Origin: Burhinus oedicnemus
Taxonomy: Eukaryota; Chordata; Aves; Charadriiformes; Burhinidae
DNA: 64,000 nt
NCBI GenBank assembly: GCA_008921705.1
Contig: VFFE01007103.1
Span: 1,795,371 to 1,859,370, forward strand
Reading direction: 5' to 3'
A model generated the notes under the pieces. It saw only the letters and a program-made list of their open reading frames with translations, did no database searches and was not told the origin of the DNA. Below, in pieces: positions 38,201-53,200 of the stretch (positions within the stretch are counted from its first letter, which is position 1; every line of letters starts with the position of its first letter). The position numbers and the translations under genes were made by a program.

Positions 38201-41200
38201 CTGTCCTGGTTTGACAGGACAGTAAATAAAGATTCAACCCCATTGTCTTTGAGTACATTTTATCAAAAAACAACTTGCATGGCTAAACAAAAGATATGCC
38301 TTGCCTATAATGAGAAGCATGTAATGCTTTTGTCTAAAATAATATCCTACTAAAGTAGTTTATTGAATTACCCTAATATCTTCTGCCATCTTTTTCTCCT
38401 CTTCTGTAAGTTCCAGAGCAGTTGTTTCATCAGCAGAGAAGTATTTAGATGCAGGGATCATTTTTCCATCCTCAAACTGCAGATTTCTCACTAATACCTG
38501 AAAAGTGAGAGGATATGACTTTAAATTATCCGGGAGGCAATACATCCTTGTGTGAAGAGTTTTTAGGCATTAATATGGTTGTTGAAATAGTAAAATAAAT
38601 GGCTTGCAGGAGAGCTGCTATAATGCAAGTAATTTAACACAGGCCTGTCTTTCAGATTCTCTCCTAGTACTAGTACATTTTAATCCATATTGGAAATGAA
38701 TATGGATTGAGTGAGAAGCAAAACATGAATGTCTTCTCTATAGGATGGTAGAGGATTGATAAACTCCAAGCAAATTAGCTGTCTGTCATTAGCAGCCAGA
38801 TTTGTATAGCCTGACAATTCCACACTACTTGCACTTCTTGCTGAAGTTATTCTATCCATGCTCATGTTTGCCAGGGTGAGCACTTACCATCTTCCCATCA
38901 TTACCAAAAATGACTAGACCATTCTTGGTTACAAGTCCAGGTCTTGAAGCACCTTTTATTGCCAGCTCCTGTCCAGCAGGCACTGAAGCATCAAGTAATG
39001 ATGACCCGTAAAAAGTAACCACCTAAAAATAAACGGAATTAAAAGTGCACAGATTCTAAACATGCTCTAAAATTCTAATAATGAAATTATATTGTTTTGA
39101 AGCTTTAATATAATGTAAATAAAATATAAGTACCTACATATGGAAAACATGTTACAACATTATTTCTGTATCTTTACAACCCAGGACATGTAAAACTTTG
39201 CAAGCTGCCTAAACCTGCAAAGCTGCTTAGCTGTAACAATGTGCATGCTGGAACCAGTGCAAAAAGGGAAGCAGATTTTGTCTGTGCACGCCCAAAGTGA
39301 GAGACTGGCAGAAGCCTGACTGCTCCCAGGCTGGCAATGCTGCCTCTCTCTTGGGCTCTTCTGTTCTTTCTGGGCTCTCAAATCAGCAACAGTTCCTGGA
39401 CAATAGGGCAGAACCAGGCTTTTGGAGCAGCCTACCAGCAGCTGGCTAATAGTTAAGTAACAAAATCTGCACATTACAGCCAATAAAGGTAATGTGATTT
39501 TTAAAATATTTTACATAAGTACTATGTAGATCAAATGTATAGTACGTTTAATACATTGAAAGGAAGTGGTTGGTTTTGGATAAAATGAGATATGTTTATT
39601 TCTGTAAATGATCTAGGCCCAAATCTCTTCAAAAATAACCTTCTTTGTTATTTCAGTAGCTCACAGTGTTTCATTTTGCTGTTAATACTGTGACGTTGCC
39701 CACTGTACAGCATGGGTTGCATTACACTGTAATGCATGCTTGCTTCCCAAAATGACTGGCACAGTCTGGTTCTACCTTTCTTACTTAATTGCTTTGTACC
39801 GTGCCCATTTTTTTTTCAGATATTGCTCTTATCTTTCTTTGAATTAAATGGATCTGTCATTAAAAAAAAAAAAAATCTTAACTATTGTGTTCTGTACATT
39901 TGTTTAGGTGCCTGTTCTAGATATATACAAAACATAGTCATCAAATGAGAGCTATTCCAACGTAATTCTCATTTGTATTCACCTGTATACAGACACTTTT
40001 AGTTTTATAATAAAAAAAGGCTAAAAAGAGGGTATAGAAAAGAAGAATATTCTTCTGGTTTTCAAAGCATACCTGGCCATCTATTGTTGCCCATGCTCCA
40101 GGTACTTTATCATGTCCTCGAATCCAATTGTGCAAAGCTGCTGCAGGTTGGTCCCAGGAAATCTAGGAAATAATGACATGCCTGCTAATTCTTCTCTGTT
40201 TAGGTATAAACCAAGTTAGTAATGTTTTCCTATATAAGAATTACACATTCTCCCTCATTCTCTTTCATGCATTTATTTAAGAACACAGAAAGGGTCTGAT
40301 CTAATAAAGGAAGATCAGCGATCTCCAGATGGCTAATCATCAAAGACCTATCAAATGGGATGCTCTTAGCACTTCTGTGTTCCGTGCAGGCTATAGCTTT
40401 TCATAGATTCTCCTCCCACTAATATAACGAAAATGTAACTCTTGCTACCAGGTATTCATCCATAAATACTTAATATTATGATTAACAAAATTAATAAGCA
40501 TATATAAATATAAATAAGTATATGTCTGAGGTACCACCTTCTGCTGAATATGATCTATTTTTTGCTTGGATCCCAAGTTCTTTAATAAATCTACAAACTT
40601 TTATTAAAATACTTTCTAGTAATTTACTGACCCTTTATAAATTGTTTCATAAATGGAATCTGTGCTACCACTTGCAATTCCTGCAAGACTTTGAGGAAAA
40701 CAGAAATAATGTTTTAAGAATGTCATGTATATTTAATAAGTAACACCAGTGAAAATGTATTCCTTTATCTTTGCAGTATTGTGAGTATGTGTACAAAATG
40801 AATGAAAGTATCAGAATAGCTGTTAAATAACAAAATTCAGCCATCATCTCAGCATCCTTCTTAGTTTAAGCACAAAGAATATTTAGACACAAGTTATAAG
40901 CCAATGAGAATAGTTTTACATCAGGGAGATTAAGCTAGTACACTCCAAGAAAACTCCTTATATATTATATTAAAGGGATGAATAAAAATGTCTTTATGCA
41001 AAGATATTTGTTTCTAAGGTAAGTCAGGAATTGAAATATGATAAAAAGCATCACCTACAATATTTCAAGTGGAAGGACTACATTCACCAAGGACAAGAGA
41101 CTGAAATAGTTGGAATAATTTTTACTTTCTTTTCTTAAAAAAAAAAAAACTTTTGCACTGGTCTAGAAAAGGAAAAGAAAGTATTAAAGGCAGCATTCAC

Positions 41201-44200
41201 TATCATTTTATGGTGGCCTTCCCAACCACAAAGAAGATCCAGCTAATGCAGTGAGGGTGCTTATATAATATAATTCTTACATGGGTGCTTAAATAATTTT
41301 TTATCTGTTGTTTGTTTACATGACCTATATTTTCTTTTCCTGGTACTAACAGGAAAGGTGCCAATGCTTGCTTTTGCTAACATCAAATCTATTTCTGGTA
41401 GAGAATTTAGCATGCACTGTTGTTGAACAGAGAGAGCTATCTGCATTCAATGCTGTATTTAAAAGTATGGTAACATATTAAGAATCCACTGAAGGTGCAG
41501 CTGTCATCTAGCTGTGTGCAGATGATCCCAAGTAGGACACCAAGTTTCTAAATATATGTAACTGCTGAAAGGGAATACAAACTAAACCTGGGGCTCCATT
41601 ACATGCATCCTTGGAGTTATCCCAGGAATAAGAGGTGAGGAAAGAGCCGAGTTAAATTTCACGTTAACTTGATATCACTACTATTGCAATCTCAGTTAAT
41701 AACAAGTTTGCTAGTGATATGCACAAACCAGTGTTATTTAACACTACCTCTGCATTTTCCTTTTTCTGGATCCCTTCATATGTTGCCCCTTCTTTAGGCT
41801 GAGGTATACGAGGAGCCTTACCATCAGCAATCAGATGTACAGCTTCCACCTAAGTGAAAAAGTAACAGATTTAGTGTTAGCTTGGTTCGCCTTTTTTCCT
41901 CAGTCATGCTTGTGAATGACAGAAAAAGACTTTCTGCCACAAGGGGAACTGGTTTATTTTTAAAACCTAGGATTTCCAAAATCTAGGGGACCAATGCTGC
42001 GCTGATTAACATACATGTATGCTTAAACTTCTTTGACAAAAGAAATAGGCTCAGAAATTTGATGGGAGTACCTACTCACCAAACATATAGCAGCTGCCTA
42101 AATTCTGCAGGACCAGAATGTGGCTCTATATGTTTGCATTCAACTCTTTCCTTTTTCTTTCTGCAAAAAGTGATTTCTCTGCATTTAAACAGAGAGAGAA
42201 AAAATTTCTCTAACGAGCCATGCTGAGTATTTTTTATGCATTTTCTTTTCTCCGTTTTAAAATGAAACAAAAAAAGGACAAGCATAGAAAATCCAAAGCC
42301 AGTCCACCAGGGCTCTGAACCTAAAACACCATCCCCCCTTTTTTTTTCAACCTCACCCCTAACTTTCTGCTCTCTCTGAGCCTGTAAAAAATTTCACCTT
42401 GTAAAAACATTCAAGAAATTTGTGGAAAGAGCTACACTCCAGACAAATCCAGCTTCTTGACTTCTGTGGAAACAGGATATACTCTGCCCACTCCAGCAAC
42501 AAATATTCTGAGGCCACATCCTCAACTGTCGTGACGCAGCACAGCTCCACTGAAGTCTAGGATTCTGCTGAGCACCACAACCTCTCTTTCCAAATGTATG
42601 CATCTTGTCTATATTTCCTTTACTTTCAAGCTCCAGCAGATGCTTTTCTTTTCCTCTTAAAATGTTGATATTTAGTACAGCTGAACATACCATAGCCTTT
42701 ATTCCTTCTGGGAAGAGAAACCGGTTATACAGGTCATCCACAGTATCATTTTGGCCAACATCACATTCTCGCTGCAGAAGTATCGGTCCAGTGTCCAAAC
42801 CATCATCAGCCCAAAAAATAGTAAATCCTGCTTTCTTATCTCCTTGAATTAAAGTCCTGGACATAAAAAAAGCCTTACAGTAAATACTGACAGTATGAAA
42901 GCAGTCAGGGATATCAACCCATCCGTTCCACATTCATTTGTGTTAGGTAGATAGAAAAGAAAATCCTAACCATCTTTAATACTAGTTTCATTGTTAATTT
43001 CATAGTCAGAAACCCAGTTTTGATACTGTTGATGTGTGGTTTCCACAAAGTGATGTAAGAAATACTGCAACTGAATCCAGAGTGTCTATCAAACAGTTCC
43101 CTGTGATAATTATTTTTAAAGTATTATTAGTGGTAAGACACACAGAGCCAAAGGTGTGCAATGGTTATGACATAATTTGAAACATGGAAGCACCTAGACA
43201 GCATATTATGTGAATTATTCACAGTTTACTGTAATTAGCTAAGCCTCACAACTTATCTGTAGGTCAGCAAGGGAAGTACAGTTGTCTCACAGCTGAAAAA
43301 GAGCTAAACTCAGAGTGGAAAATGATGGATACGCAACTGTTTAAGGAAAACTTATTAAGGGAATTTATATCCAGCCAGATTCTCAGCTGCTGTGAATGAA
43401 CATAACACTGCTTACAACAGACCTATGCCAATTTACATCAGCTCAGGATCTGCCTCTGAATCTGAAGGGAACTTCAGCAACTTAGATTTCCAGTTCTTCT
43501 TTGGAACTGCACGTGCCTCAGAACGATGTATAATCAAACAGAAGTGTGTTTAAGGGAGCAGCCAGAAATGGAGATACCTTTCCTACATGCTTTTAACCAT
43601 TTATCTGCATGCAAACACCAATGCCATTTTCTGTAAGACATATCTCATGTAAGTGTTCCCTTGTTGTAACAGGAGCATCTGAGATCTGGCTTAATACACA
43701 TGAAAAATCACTATGAATTGTAAGCACTGAAAACTACATTATTAAAAGGAGTAAAGCACACATTTGTGTGGAACGAGGGACAAACTCTAAAGACAACTGG
43801 GGAAGTTGGCCGGTTCACAGAAGTGAAAGCTCACAAAAGTTTGGCTAGCCTGTATCAGATCTTTCACACATTTAAGCAGCATCTCTTCTGTTTTATATTA
43901 TGTACAAACACTGAAAGAGCACCCTGGTGAGAAGTGCATGTCCTCTGCATGGCTGGAGGAGAAGGTACCATGGGCAAATGCCCCTGATGCTGAAAAAGTG
44001 ACAGGATGAGAACCACTGTGTGCCCCCTCCTCTGCCCACCAGCTCCCTCCATAGATGGCTGCTGATAACAAAGTGGCAGCAGCTGGTAGAGGCTGTAAAG
44101 GATGAAGTGAAGAGCCCTCAGAGGCCCAGGACCCCTGTTTGTGCCTGGTGCCCCTTTAGCCATGCCTAATTCCCACAGAGTTTCTCAGCCATACTGTAGA

Positions 44201-47200
44201 GAGAAAGGGTCTGATCAGCAGCAGGGCTGCAGCCACAACAGATGAAAGAAGTTAGGATGAGAGCAAGGAGTGCAAGGGTGAAACATGAGAATGGTCTGCC
44301 AAGGCCAAATCAAGGCCAAATCCTAGCTTAGTTTAAAGGTCTTAGGACAACAGCCTTTATCTGAGAAGGGCAGGAGAAGGTGCTTACAGAAGGAATATGC
44401 AAAATAGGACAAGCCTCTGTGATACACCATTGGGATACATTCCCATTTCTGGAAACCTTCACCTCAGAAACTTCCTGAAAGAGAGTTTGTGTCTATATCT
44501 TCCTGTGGAATAGATCTTGATGACCTTTTCCTCCATGAAAACATCCTTCTAGAGCTCTCTAGATGTGCAGTTCCACAGTTTAATTACGGACTGCATGGAG
44601 TAAAAGTACCTCCTTTTTTAATCAAATCCTACTACCTGATCTCTTTGCAGACTGCCCCCTAACTCTTGATTAAGAATGAGCAATCGTTCCTTATTTACCT
44701 TACCATGTCTTTCACAGCTCAATACCCTGCTGGCATATCTCTTTCCCAATGACCTCTTTTGCAGTCTGAAGACTCCTAGATTTCTCTCCCATCATGTGGA
44801 AGCTGTTCTTTGACCAGCTTTGACCATCTTTCTTAGCCTTTTCTGAAACATTTCTAACTCCTTCATGTCCTAACTGAGATACAGAATGTATTTAAGATCC
44901 TTCCATGGTCTCTTTTCTGAGAAACAACAACTAACTTAAATTTTATTGCTGCTTGCATATAGCTAGTTGTTTTTCTCTTATGTACATTATCTTATATTTT
45001 TTAACTTTGAATTTGACCACCCGTTTTCCTAATCTCACTTTCACATTACCACATTTACCCATTTGTGTAGAAACTGTATTATTTATTACAGATTGGAAAC
45101 AGAGTGATTGGTCTACAGTTTCCTGGCTTTTCCTCTAAGCCCATTTAAAACTGGTATTCCTTTTGCTGTTTTCCAGTCTCCTGCATCAACACAATCTGAA
45201 GGAACAGAAAGCTGTGGAACCTCTGCTTGAAAGTCCCCTGGTCCTGAGAAGAGATTTTTATTCATCCATCAATTTACCTAAAAACTCTTTTACTCACAGT
45301 TCAGCTCAAGAGAATTGTTCTGACTTATTCTACACAAAGAAGGATTGTATGGTAGTAACATCTTAAGCTCCTCCATCCTGAATATCAATACAGATTTCCT
45401 ACTATGGTGTTCTCCTTGATAAGCACCTTTTTTATATCAGACACCCGTATCACCCTATATACCTCCCACCTTGAATGCATTTGAGAAAACGGTTATTATT
45501 CAATTTTATGTATTTAAAAGCTGGTTCTTTATTTCTTTTCTGGACTGCCTTACTCTCTTTTTACATCTAATTTGCCAGAGTTGATGTTCTTTTCTATTTT
45601 ACTCACTTGGACACAACTGCCGCTTTTTGAGGGATTTCTTTATGTCTCTAATAGACACCTTTACCCTTCTGTTTAAGTATTTCGGCTTAGCATTTTTTCC
45701 ATCAAAGATTTAAAAAAAAAAAAGCCTTTACTTTGAATCTGTAACTGTGGCTTCAGATAATCATGCTGCTTGTAAGATCCTTTTATAATTGTTTCTTCAT
45801 ATTTAGACAATTTCTTATTGAATTTAAACACTGTGATAATGGCATTTCTGTTGTCACAAGAATGCTAAATCTGAGTCTACTGTGGTCATTACTTTAGTGT
45901 AGTTCTTTCACAGTAACATTTTTAATCTAGCCATGCATTGCTTAGGAAGACAGTAAGATAAGGTTTTTATTCTTGTGGATTCTTTTCTGTATTCTCCCTT
46001 CCCTTCTGTGAAATTTTAGGCACTGCATCAAGCCCTGTTGTGACAGCGATCTAGTGTCTGTGGGGGATGAGCTAGGAGGGCGGTGTCCTGCCTATGAAAA
46101 GTACCGGTTGTTGATTTGCCTGTGTGAGTAAATTATATGAATGTCACAGCACTGATTTTCCCAGAATAACAGCTGCCCTTGCATTGGAAATCATAATGAA
46201 TCTTAGGTATGAAGTGCAGTTGATGAACCAAATACTCAGCTGCTTCAGAGAAGTTCCTTCAGGGCAGTTGCAAGTGAACAGAACTATGCTAGCATTTACA
46301 TGAGTAATGGGTACAGACCAACAGCCTAATGTGACAAACGTAGTTTTGATGCACAAAACTCACCAGTTGATTGCAGAAGCTCCTCGGTGGCGTGGTAGGA
46401 TGGATGGATGGTAAATAATTGAGCCATGTTTTGGGCAGTCAATAACATCCATGGGGATGAACTGTGTACAGAACGGAAGGACATTTAGCTCTGCTCCAAC
46501 CGATTTGTAGGCTGCAACAACTTCCTGGATAGGCTTGCCTTTAGCTCTCCATCTGGGGAACTTAAAAACAGGAGTGCCATCCTTCTCCGCTGCCAGTGCT
46601 GAGGGGCAAGAACAATTTTCTTCTTTAATTCACATTTTGTGTTAAAAAGTCGAACTTGAAATCAGAGAGATATTGCATGACAACTCAAGCAGATCATCAA
46701 GTGTATGATTACGGAGTGCCCTTTGTACTGTTCTGTATGTTGTTTAAAAATCTTTGCACTTGGATATATTTTATTAATTCTGTCTTTGATTCTCATTCCT
46801 CAGCTTATGTCATTCTCAACTTTAAGTTCACTCTTACGACTTAGTTAATAAGTACTAGTGAAAGCAGAAGAGAATGATGAATGCTATTGACTAGTTAACA
46901 GTGACACTTCATTTCCAGTCCAGTCATTACATTTGCCTGTAACAGGTTTGTTTTAGCAGAACTTAATTTTCCACATCAAAAATTTGTATGTGAATATGAC
47001 TATGTACAACTAATATTCACTCAAGTCAGCAGCATTTTGCCATGTGGTGCAAATAATTACAGATGCCAGAGGCCTTCAGTAATTTCTTCAAAATTCTGTT
47101 TACTGATGCCTTCTGGATATGCGTCCATTTATCTGTGAGACACACAGCTACACCCAAAATTAGGCTCAAAGGTGAAAAAAACAACTGCAGTAATTGCAGA

Positions 47201-50200
47201 GAGAATTTTTATGTGTTTAATAAATTCTATTGTGCAACTGCTTAATAACTTATCACAGAGAGCAGAACATCTACATCTGTTGAGCTGTATGTGTAATAGG
47301 AATAAAAGGGAAAACGACAAGATGTATGGAAAATTGACCTAATTTAATTTATATTTCTAAACACATTTTTATACTTTCTCTTTTTCACTTCTGAAATTGG
47401 ATCTTGAGTTTGACTTGAAGTATCTTTAGCCTATTAAACTAGGTCTTAAGTAAATACTTACTTAAATATAATTCCATGGACGTTAGCGTATACTTAATTG
47501 CTTTTAGAAATAAAAATCATAGCTGGCTGAGGATATAGAAACATCAGCAAATTTCACTTGAGACTTAAACTATTTGAGTCATCTGGAAGTAAAAAGCAAT
47601 AAAAGTATCTTTTTTTTTCATTCGGAGAGCAATAAACTAATTCTATGGTTCAGTTATAAATATATGGTTGAAATCAGTGGAAGATTAGCTTAGTTACATC
47701 TGCTAGTATAATAACTGTACAACAACAATTTATATAATATAACCAAATATTATGGTATGCTTCCAGAGCTGGATAGTCGAATTGCCTTTTTCTAAACTAA
47801 TAGCTGCCTCCTCTAATTCTTCCACAGTGTGGTTATATCTTTTGATGAGGTAGAGTTACAGAATATAATAAATTTGAGAACTATATGCTAGTTTGGGAGT
47901 GCCACAGCCCAGGTAACCAAAATTTATGTTTGATTCTTTCCTCATAAGAGTTCTGTAAAAACATGTCATGACCTGACGAAAAAAAAGGAAAAAAAAAAGA
48001 CTTAAGACAATTAATGGAATGTAATTTTAATTTTTTATCCATAAAGGTATATTTCATTCTGGCAATTCCATTTGCTAATCATATCAACTTACTATTTTTG
48101 TGCCACTGAAAACAGAAGTTACTGTTCAGGTGATTCCAAAGTAGCTTCTTTCTCACACCGGGTCCTGCTTTATGAGTACAATTCTGACACCTGTCAGGCA
48201 ACAACTCTTTCTTTAGGAAGTCTAGAAAATACTAATGCATCTTGGCAATGGGAAAAGGGAGAGCAAAGCCTCCTCTGCCCTTTTCAATGGGTTTTCCATA
48301 GTCCAGGTGGAAGAGAAATAGGCTCTGCAGGTACCCTGCCGCATGCAAGCTTGTCAGAGAGGGCAGAAAGCCAGGGATAAACTGTCTGGGCTTCGTGCCT
48401 CGAGTGCCCAGACAGCACAGTGAAACAGGTGACAGACATTTGTGCTTGAGTACAGGCTCAGCAGCTATTCGCTTTAAGATACAGATCTACTTCAGGATGA
48501 TTACCTCTAGTATGTACATTCAAATAAGGTACCCAGATTAATTTATTTTTTAAATATCATAATGTGTGGCCCTGTATGGTTAGAAACAACTTTTAAATAC
48601 TAACTAACAAGGTTAAACCTGTTCTGGAACTTGTGTTTGTTAAAGCATAGTTCTTGTGCTGAATCCAGTGTAATAAAGGCAATATATGCAAGTCATTCCC
48701 ATATAGATAGCACCTTCTCACGAAAAGGCAAGTTTCGATGAAGGTTACACTTACCCAAAGGATCAGCTTGTCCATTCTTGTCAGGCACTGTGAATACTCC
48801 CACAACTTTATGGCCCTCTTTTCTCAGCTTATTATAAACTTCTTGTCCAAAAATACTTTGACCTATAAGGGCTAGCTTTAGCTTATGTTGATAAGCCTGG
48901 TGAAAAGAATTAAAACAAGCCATGTTCTAGGATGCAAAGAAAATACATTGTTGCTTACATTTCTCTCTTGCCCCTTCTTGATCAACGTTCATTTCTATTT
49001 AAAATGGAATAGTCTTTTTACCGCAATCACTTTTGAAGGAATAATAACAATTTTTTGAGATTAATGACAGGCAATGTACAATTCAGAGAGAACATACTTA
49101 ACATAAAAGTATCATCTGATACTGTCACTGATGCTTATATTGCTTTCCCAGTATTTTCATTAAGACAGACCCACTGCTTGTTACAAGATGCCTAACAGGC
49201 TCCATGATGTTATTCATAGTCAGAATTAATATAAGAAATTAAAATATGTTTTTTGAAATAGATACATAAACCACTTTTTCTAGACAGGTGCGTGGGACAT
49301 GCCCTCTAAATCCCTGTAATTAAATGGTGGCATATTATTTGTGGTTAATATGTATAGCCTAAAGAAGACAAGCTTGCATTGCTCCTGCCAAGTTAAAGGT
49401 AATGATCATCCATTTGATCCTCCTACAAGGAAATACTGCAAGATTCCTTTGTTTGACTTCCACTGCCTTCTGTGTTTGAATCCCAGTACACCGGACATGT
49501 GCTTTTAAGCTTCTTCAGATGGTGTAGGTGCCAATAACTGCCTCAACTTTTTATTTTTAGTGTAGTTAGAATCACAACACTACTATATCAGGACATCATG
49601 TACTGCTACATTATTCAAGTGCTCGCACCCTGAGAAAACTCCGAATTCCTTCAGAGTCCCTTTAGATTTAGGGGACAGTTGTGGTCCTCCCCCACCCTAC
49701 CTCCAGTAGGGTTGCCTCTAACACCTCCTTTATCCCAGAACTGGTATTCCTGTAGCTGCATGAACTGGATTAGGGTACTGAGGTAGGGAGGCTCTGACCT
49801 GACAAAATGCAGCTTATTCTTTAATGGGTCTACTCACTAACCTAGTTCATTGCACTGCCACGAATGAGCATGCAGGCACTGGCAGAAGGGTGGAACTGTC
49901 CCTATAAACACTGCCTTTGCATTTTTCATCAGCTTCTGGAAACTGAAAACTGGAAACCTTCAAAAAATAAATGGACTAGCAGACCTGGTTATGAAGGAAA
50001 TCTCCGGACAGAATAAACAGAAAACTCACCTTCCCCAAAGCTGAATCTAGTAGAAACTATTCCTAGTCTCAAGCCATTAAAGATCCCTCCTCTTGGGAGG
50101 CCTGAATGAAAGATAGAAAATAAATCCACATATTCCCCACCTTTATTCTTATCTTGATCTTTCCCAACTGGACTTTGACTTCCATTTTTTTGAATAACCT

Positions 50201-53200
50201 ATTAGATGCCATAAGCTCAGAATGACAGAGAAATCAAAGCCCTGTTTGAATATCTTAACCACTGGCATTTGTTCTGTATGTTGGCACTTGTATGTTTTTC
50301 TCCTCCCTCCTCTTTTCTCTTTCTTACAGTGGCTGGGACAGGATACCTTGACTAAGCGGGCCACTGATTGGATACCAAATGGTCTGGACTGCCCATCAGA
50401 TCATATGACAAATTCTATGACAAACAGAAATGTCCTGAAAAACAGGTTACTCAAAACCACAATTTGTTTCACTGTAATTCATTTCACAGCTGAGGTATTA
50501 TGGATGTATTTTGTTGTTTTTGAATTACATTTTAGTGGTGCAACTAGCCCCAGAAAATGGAGTTATGAAATGGAAGGTTCCATTAGAGGAATATTGAAGT
50601 GTGCTTTTTATTTTTTTATATAAAACAACAGGAAATAACTATTTGCCCAGAGACAATATTTTCCCTCGGAATTAAACCGCGTAGTAAAACTGTCCCTGTA
50701 TTACAGCATTAGTTGGCACTAGTGCAACTGCAGTAGTAACGTGTAGTAAGATGCAAAGGTGGACATAACTCAGGCTCTTGCAAAATCAGGTTGCTATAGT
50801 TGGCTAGTAAAAAACATCTGTGAGACTGATGATGATAATATTCCTAACCAACGCTGCACTGTTGGCAGTAATGCCTAAAATATGTCCACTACTTTGTTCT
50901 TAATAAAGACATGGCCTTGTTCTGAATTACAATGAGCACAACTTATTCTTGCAATCTTTGTCTAGCAAGGCCCAATGGATGCAGGCAGATCTCATTACCA
51001 GTCCTTTATGACTGATACCTTTGCTTGGACAGCAGCAATGTTGCTGCATTATAAAAAGTAATCATCAGATTTTCCTAACCACTTAATTATTTTAACTTTA
51101 GCAGGCAAATTGGGAGAAAGATTAACCTGCTGGATCACTGAACATGTTTGGTATGGTATGAAATCCTCTGATTTCTGTACAGTGCGAATTTACAGTGGCA
51201 GCCCAACTACTACATTGAAGAAACATTAAAGATAGTCCAGATTAGAGTTACTTATTCTACTTTTGTCCTTTTGTTAACATCTCTCAGTAAGAACACAAGA
51301 CTGGAAGGGATCTCCTTAGCTAACAAATCTAGTCCTCTGCCACAACAAGCAATCATGTCATATGATTGCTTTTGTAAATGTATCCAACCTCCATTTTAAA
51401 GTACTTTTACTTACTGCTGTACTCTGTTGCTTTTCTGATACTTGGCCAATCTTCTCGTAATTTTCAGTCCGAATTTATAACCACTTTGAGAGCTACTTTT
51501 TCTCCACTTATTCACAAAGTGTTAATAACATATGCATCTTCTATCCCTAAACTTAACTTTCAGTTCACATTTCCCTGTCAATAAATCTGATTCTCATATT
51601 ACATGGAACTGCATACCAGTTTCAGTTCCAAAACATGAGTTGCTGTAAATCAACATAGTTTCAGTAAAGCTACACATACTAAATTTGTGCTAGTTGTGGA
51701 ACTGAGTCAACAAATGGTGAGAAGTAAACAGAGAACACAGGCTCCAAAGGAACAAAAAAATAAAACTGGCAAAATTGAGAAGATTGCAGACTGGCTAAGT
51801 CCCATTTCTTCATTGTAGTGCACAAAAAGATTAGCCTGGCAGCAAATCAGCTCTGCTGTCTTGCACTTATAGAAAGTTACTCAAATGGAGACTGATTTCA
51901 ATTGTAAGATGGATCTGGTTATTGTGCTATGACCAGTGATTCTTGAGTTACTTCTCCAATGAATGGTATGTGTGTATTGCATGATTTCTATTAACATCTG
52001 GCTTAGACGTGGCAATTTGCTTGTACTGCATTAACACATACACTGCCATCAGTAGAAAGCAGAAGCCAAACTCATAAGTCAGCCATGCACAGGATTTCTA
52101 CTGAGTAAAAAAAAGAAAAGAAATCCCATATGCGGAAGGGCTTGCATCATCAGACCAAAAATTCTATCCTTCATTATTTGTCTTATTTGAAAAATGACAT
52201 TTGAGCAACTGCACAACATCTTATAGCCACCCTGTACCTTATTTTGGAAATTCTCCTGAAGCAGTTTTACATAAGATTAGTTAGAGCTGTGAAAGTGGCA
52301 AATACTTTTAGAAGAATTTAATGTGGCCATAACACCCAATTAAAACAGAAAGTTCTACAGGATTACACAGAACTGAAAAACAGTCTGGTATTTTCTTTCT
52401 TACAGAAATGGAACATTTTGGCCAGTGTACCATCACCAGTGTTCATCAAGAAGGTGTAGAAAGGAAGCTCATTAAAGAACAGTAAAACAACCTTATTGTT
52501 GAATAATGTGCTAGAGGGGTACTGGATCATTATCACTAACACATACAAAGATTAAACTTCTTATTGTTTCTGTCAGTGATGTTAAGAGGCTATATTAGAT
52601 TTCTTTTGCAGTTGCCTGGCTGACTACAGACACACAACATGCGTTAACAGATGCATGGGAAGGTTAATGGTCATGTAGTATCAGAGTGGATTTTTTTCTG
52701 TACTTTTGTAAGATTACCCAGTTCCTTGTTGCGGCAAACAAGGCAGCTCAGGTGGCTTAGCGAGATCTGGCCTTTCTTTTATTACTTTAGTAACCATTGG
52801 ATAATGTAGTTATTATGACAGTGCTACCAAAAGATAAGAATTTAGAAGTTGGGTGCTCACTCTACTGTAATTCTGTTGTTTTCATTGTCTGAACTTTTGA
52901 TTTCCTCTTTAACCTTCTATTTTGCTCATATTGTAACATAGATTAATATTAATTCTGTTTCCCTGACTCAAGTGGTCCCAATTTGGATGAAGAAAATAAG
53001 ATAAACGTAAGGAGCATAAAACCTGAGAACTACTTGTACAAGCAGTCTTACCTTGAATGCTCAACTTATCTGGAAGTCCACTTCAATATGAAAGTGCAGA
53101 TTTAAGTTTAACTTCCCTATTTAAACATTCTGGCCATATCATCTGCTGAGACAGTACTGGAATTTATTATACAATGGCTCATTAAAAGATATATAGCATT

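Larger units (their letters stand above)
36424..42690 (-). other. ALDH1L2: ALDH1L2 introns 4-8
   Basis: Introns 36424-38371 (contains a CR1), 38498-38887, 39023-40072, 40163-41747 and 41850-42690. Apart from the CR1 I see only A/T-rich sequence and poly(A)/poly(T) runs (39862, 41139, 42342). Confidence 0.7.

Noticed and set aside
42394..42933. 179-codon minus-strand ORF as a single gene
   Set aside because: Only the middle part (42691-42856) is coding, as ALDH1L2 exon 4; both ends are intron read-through past clear splice sites.
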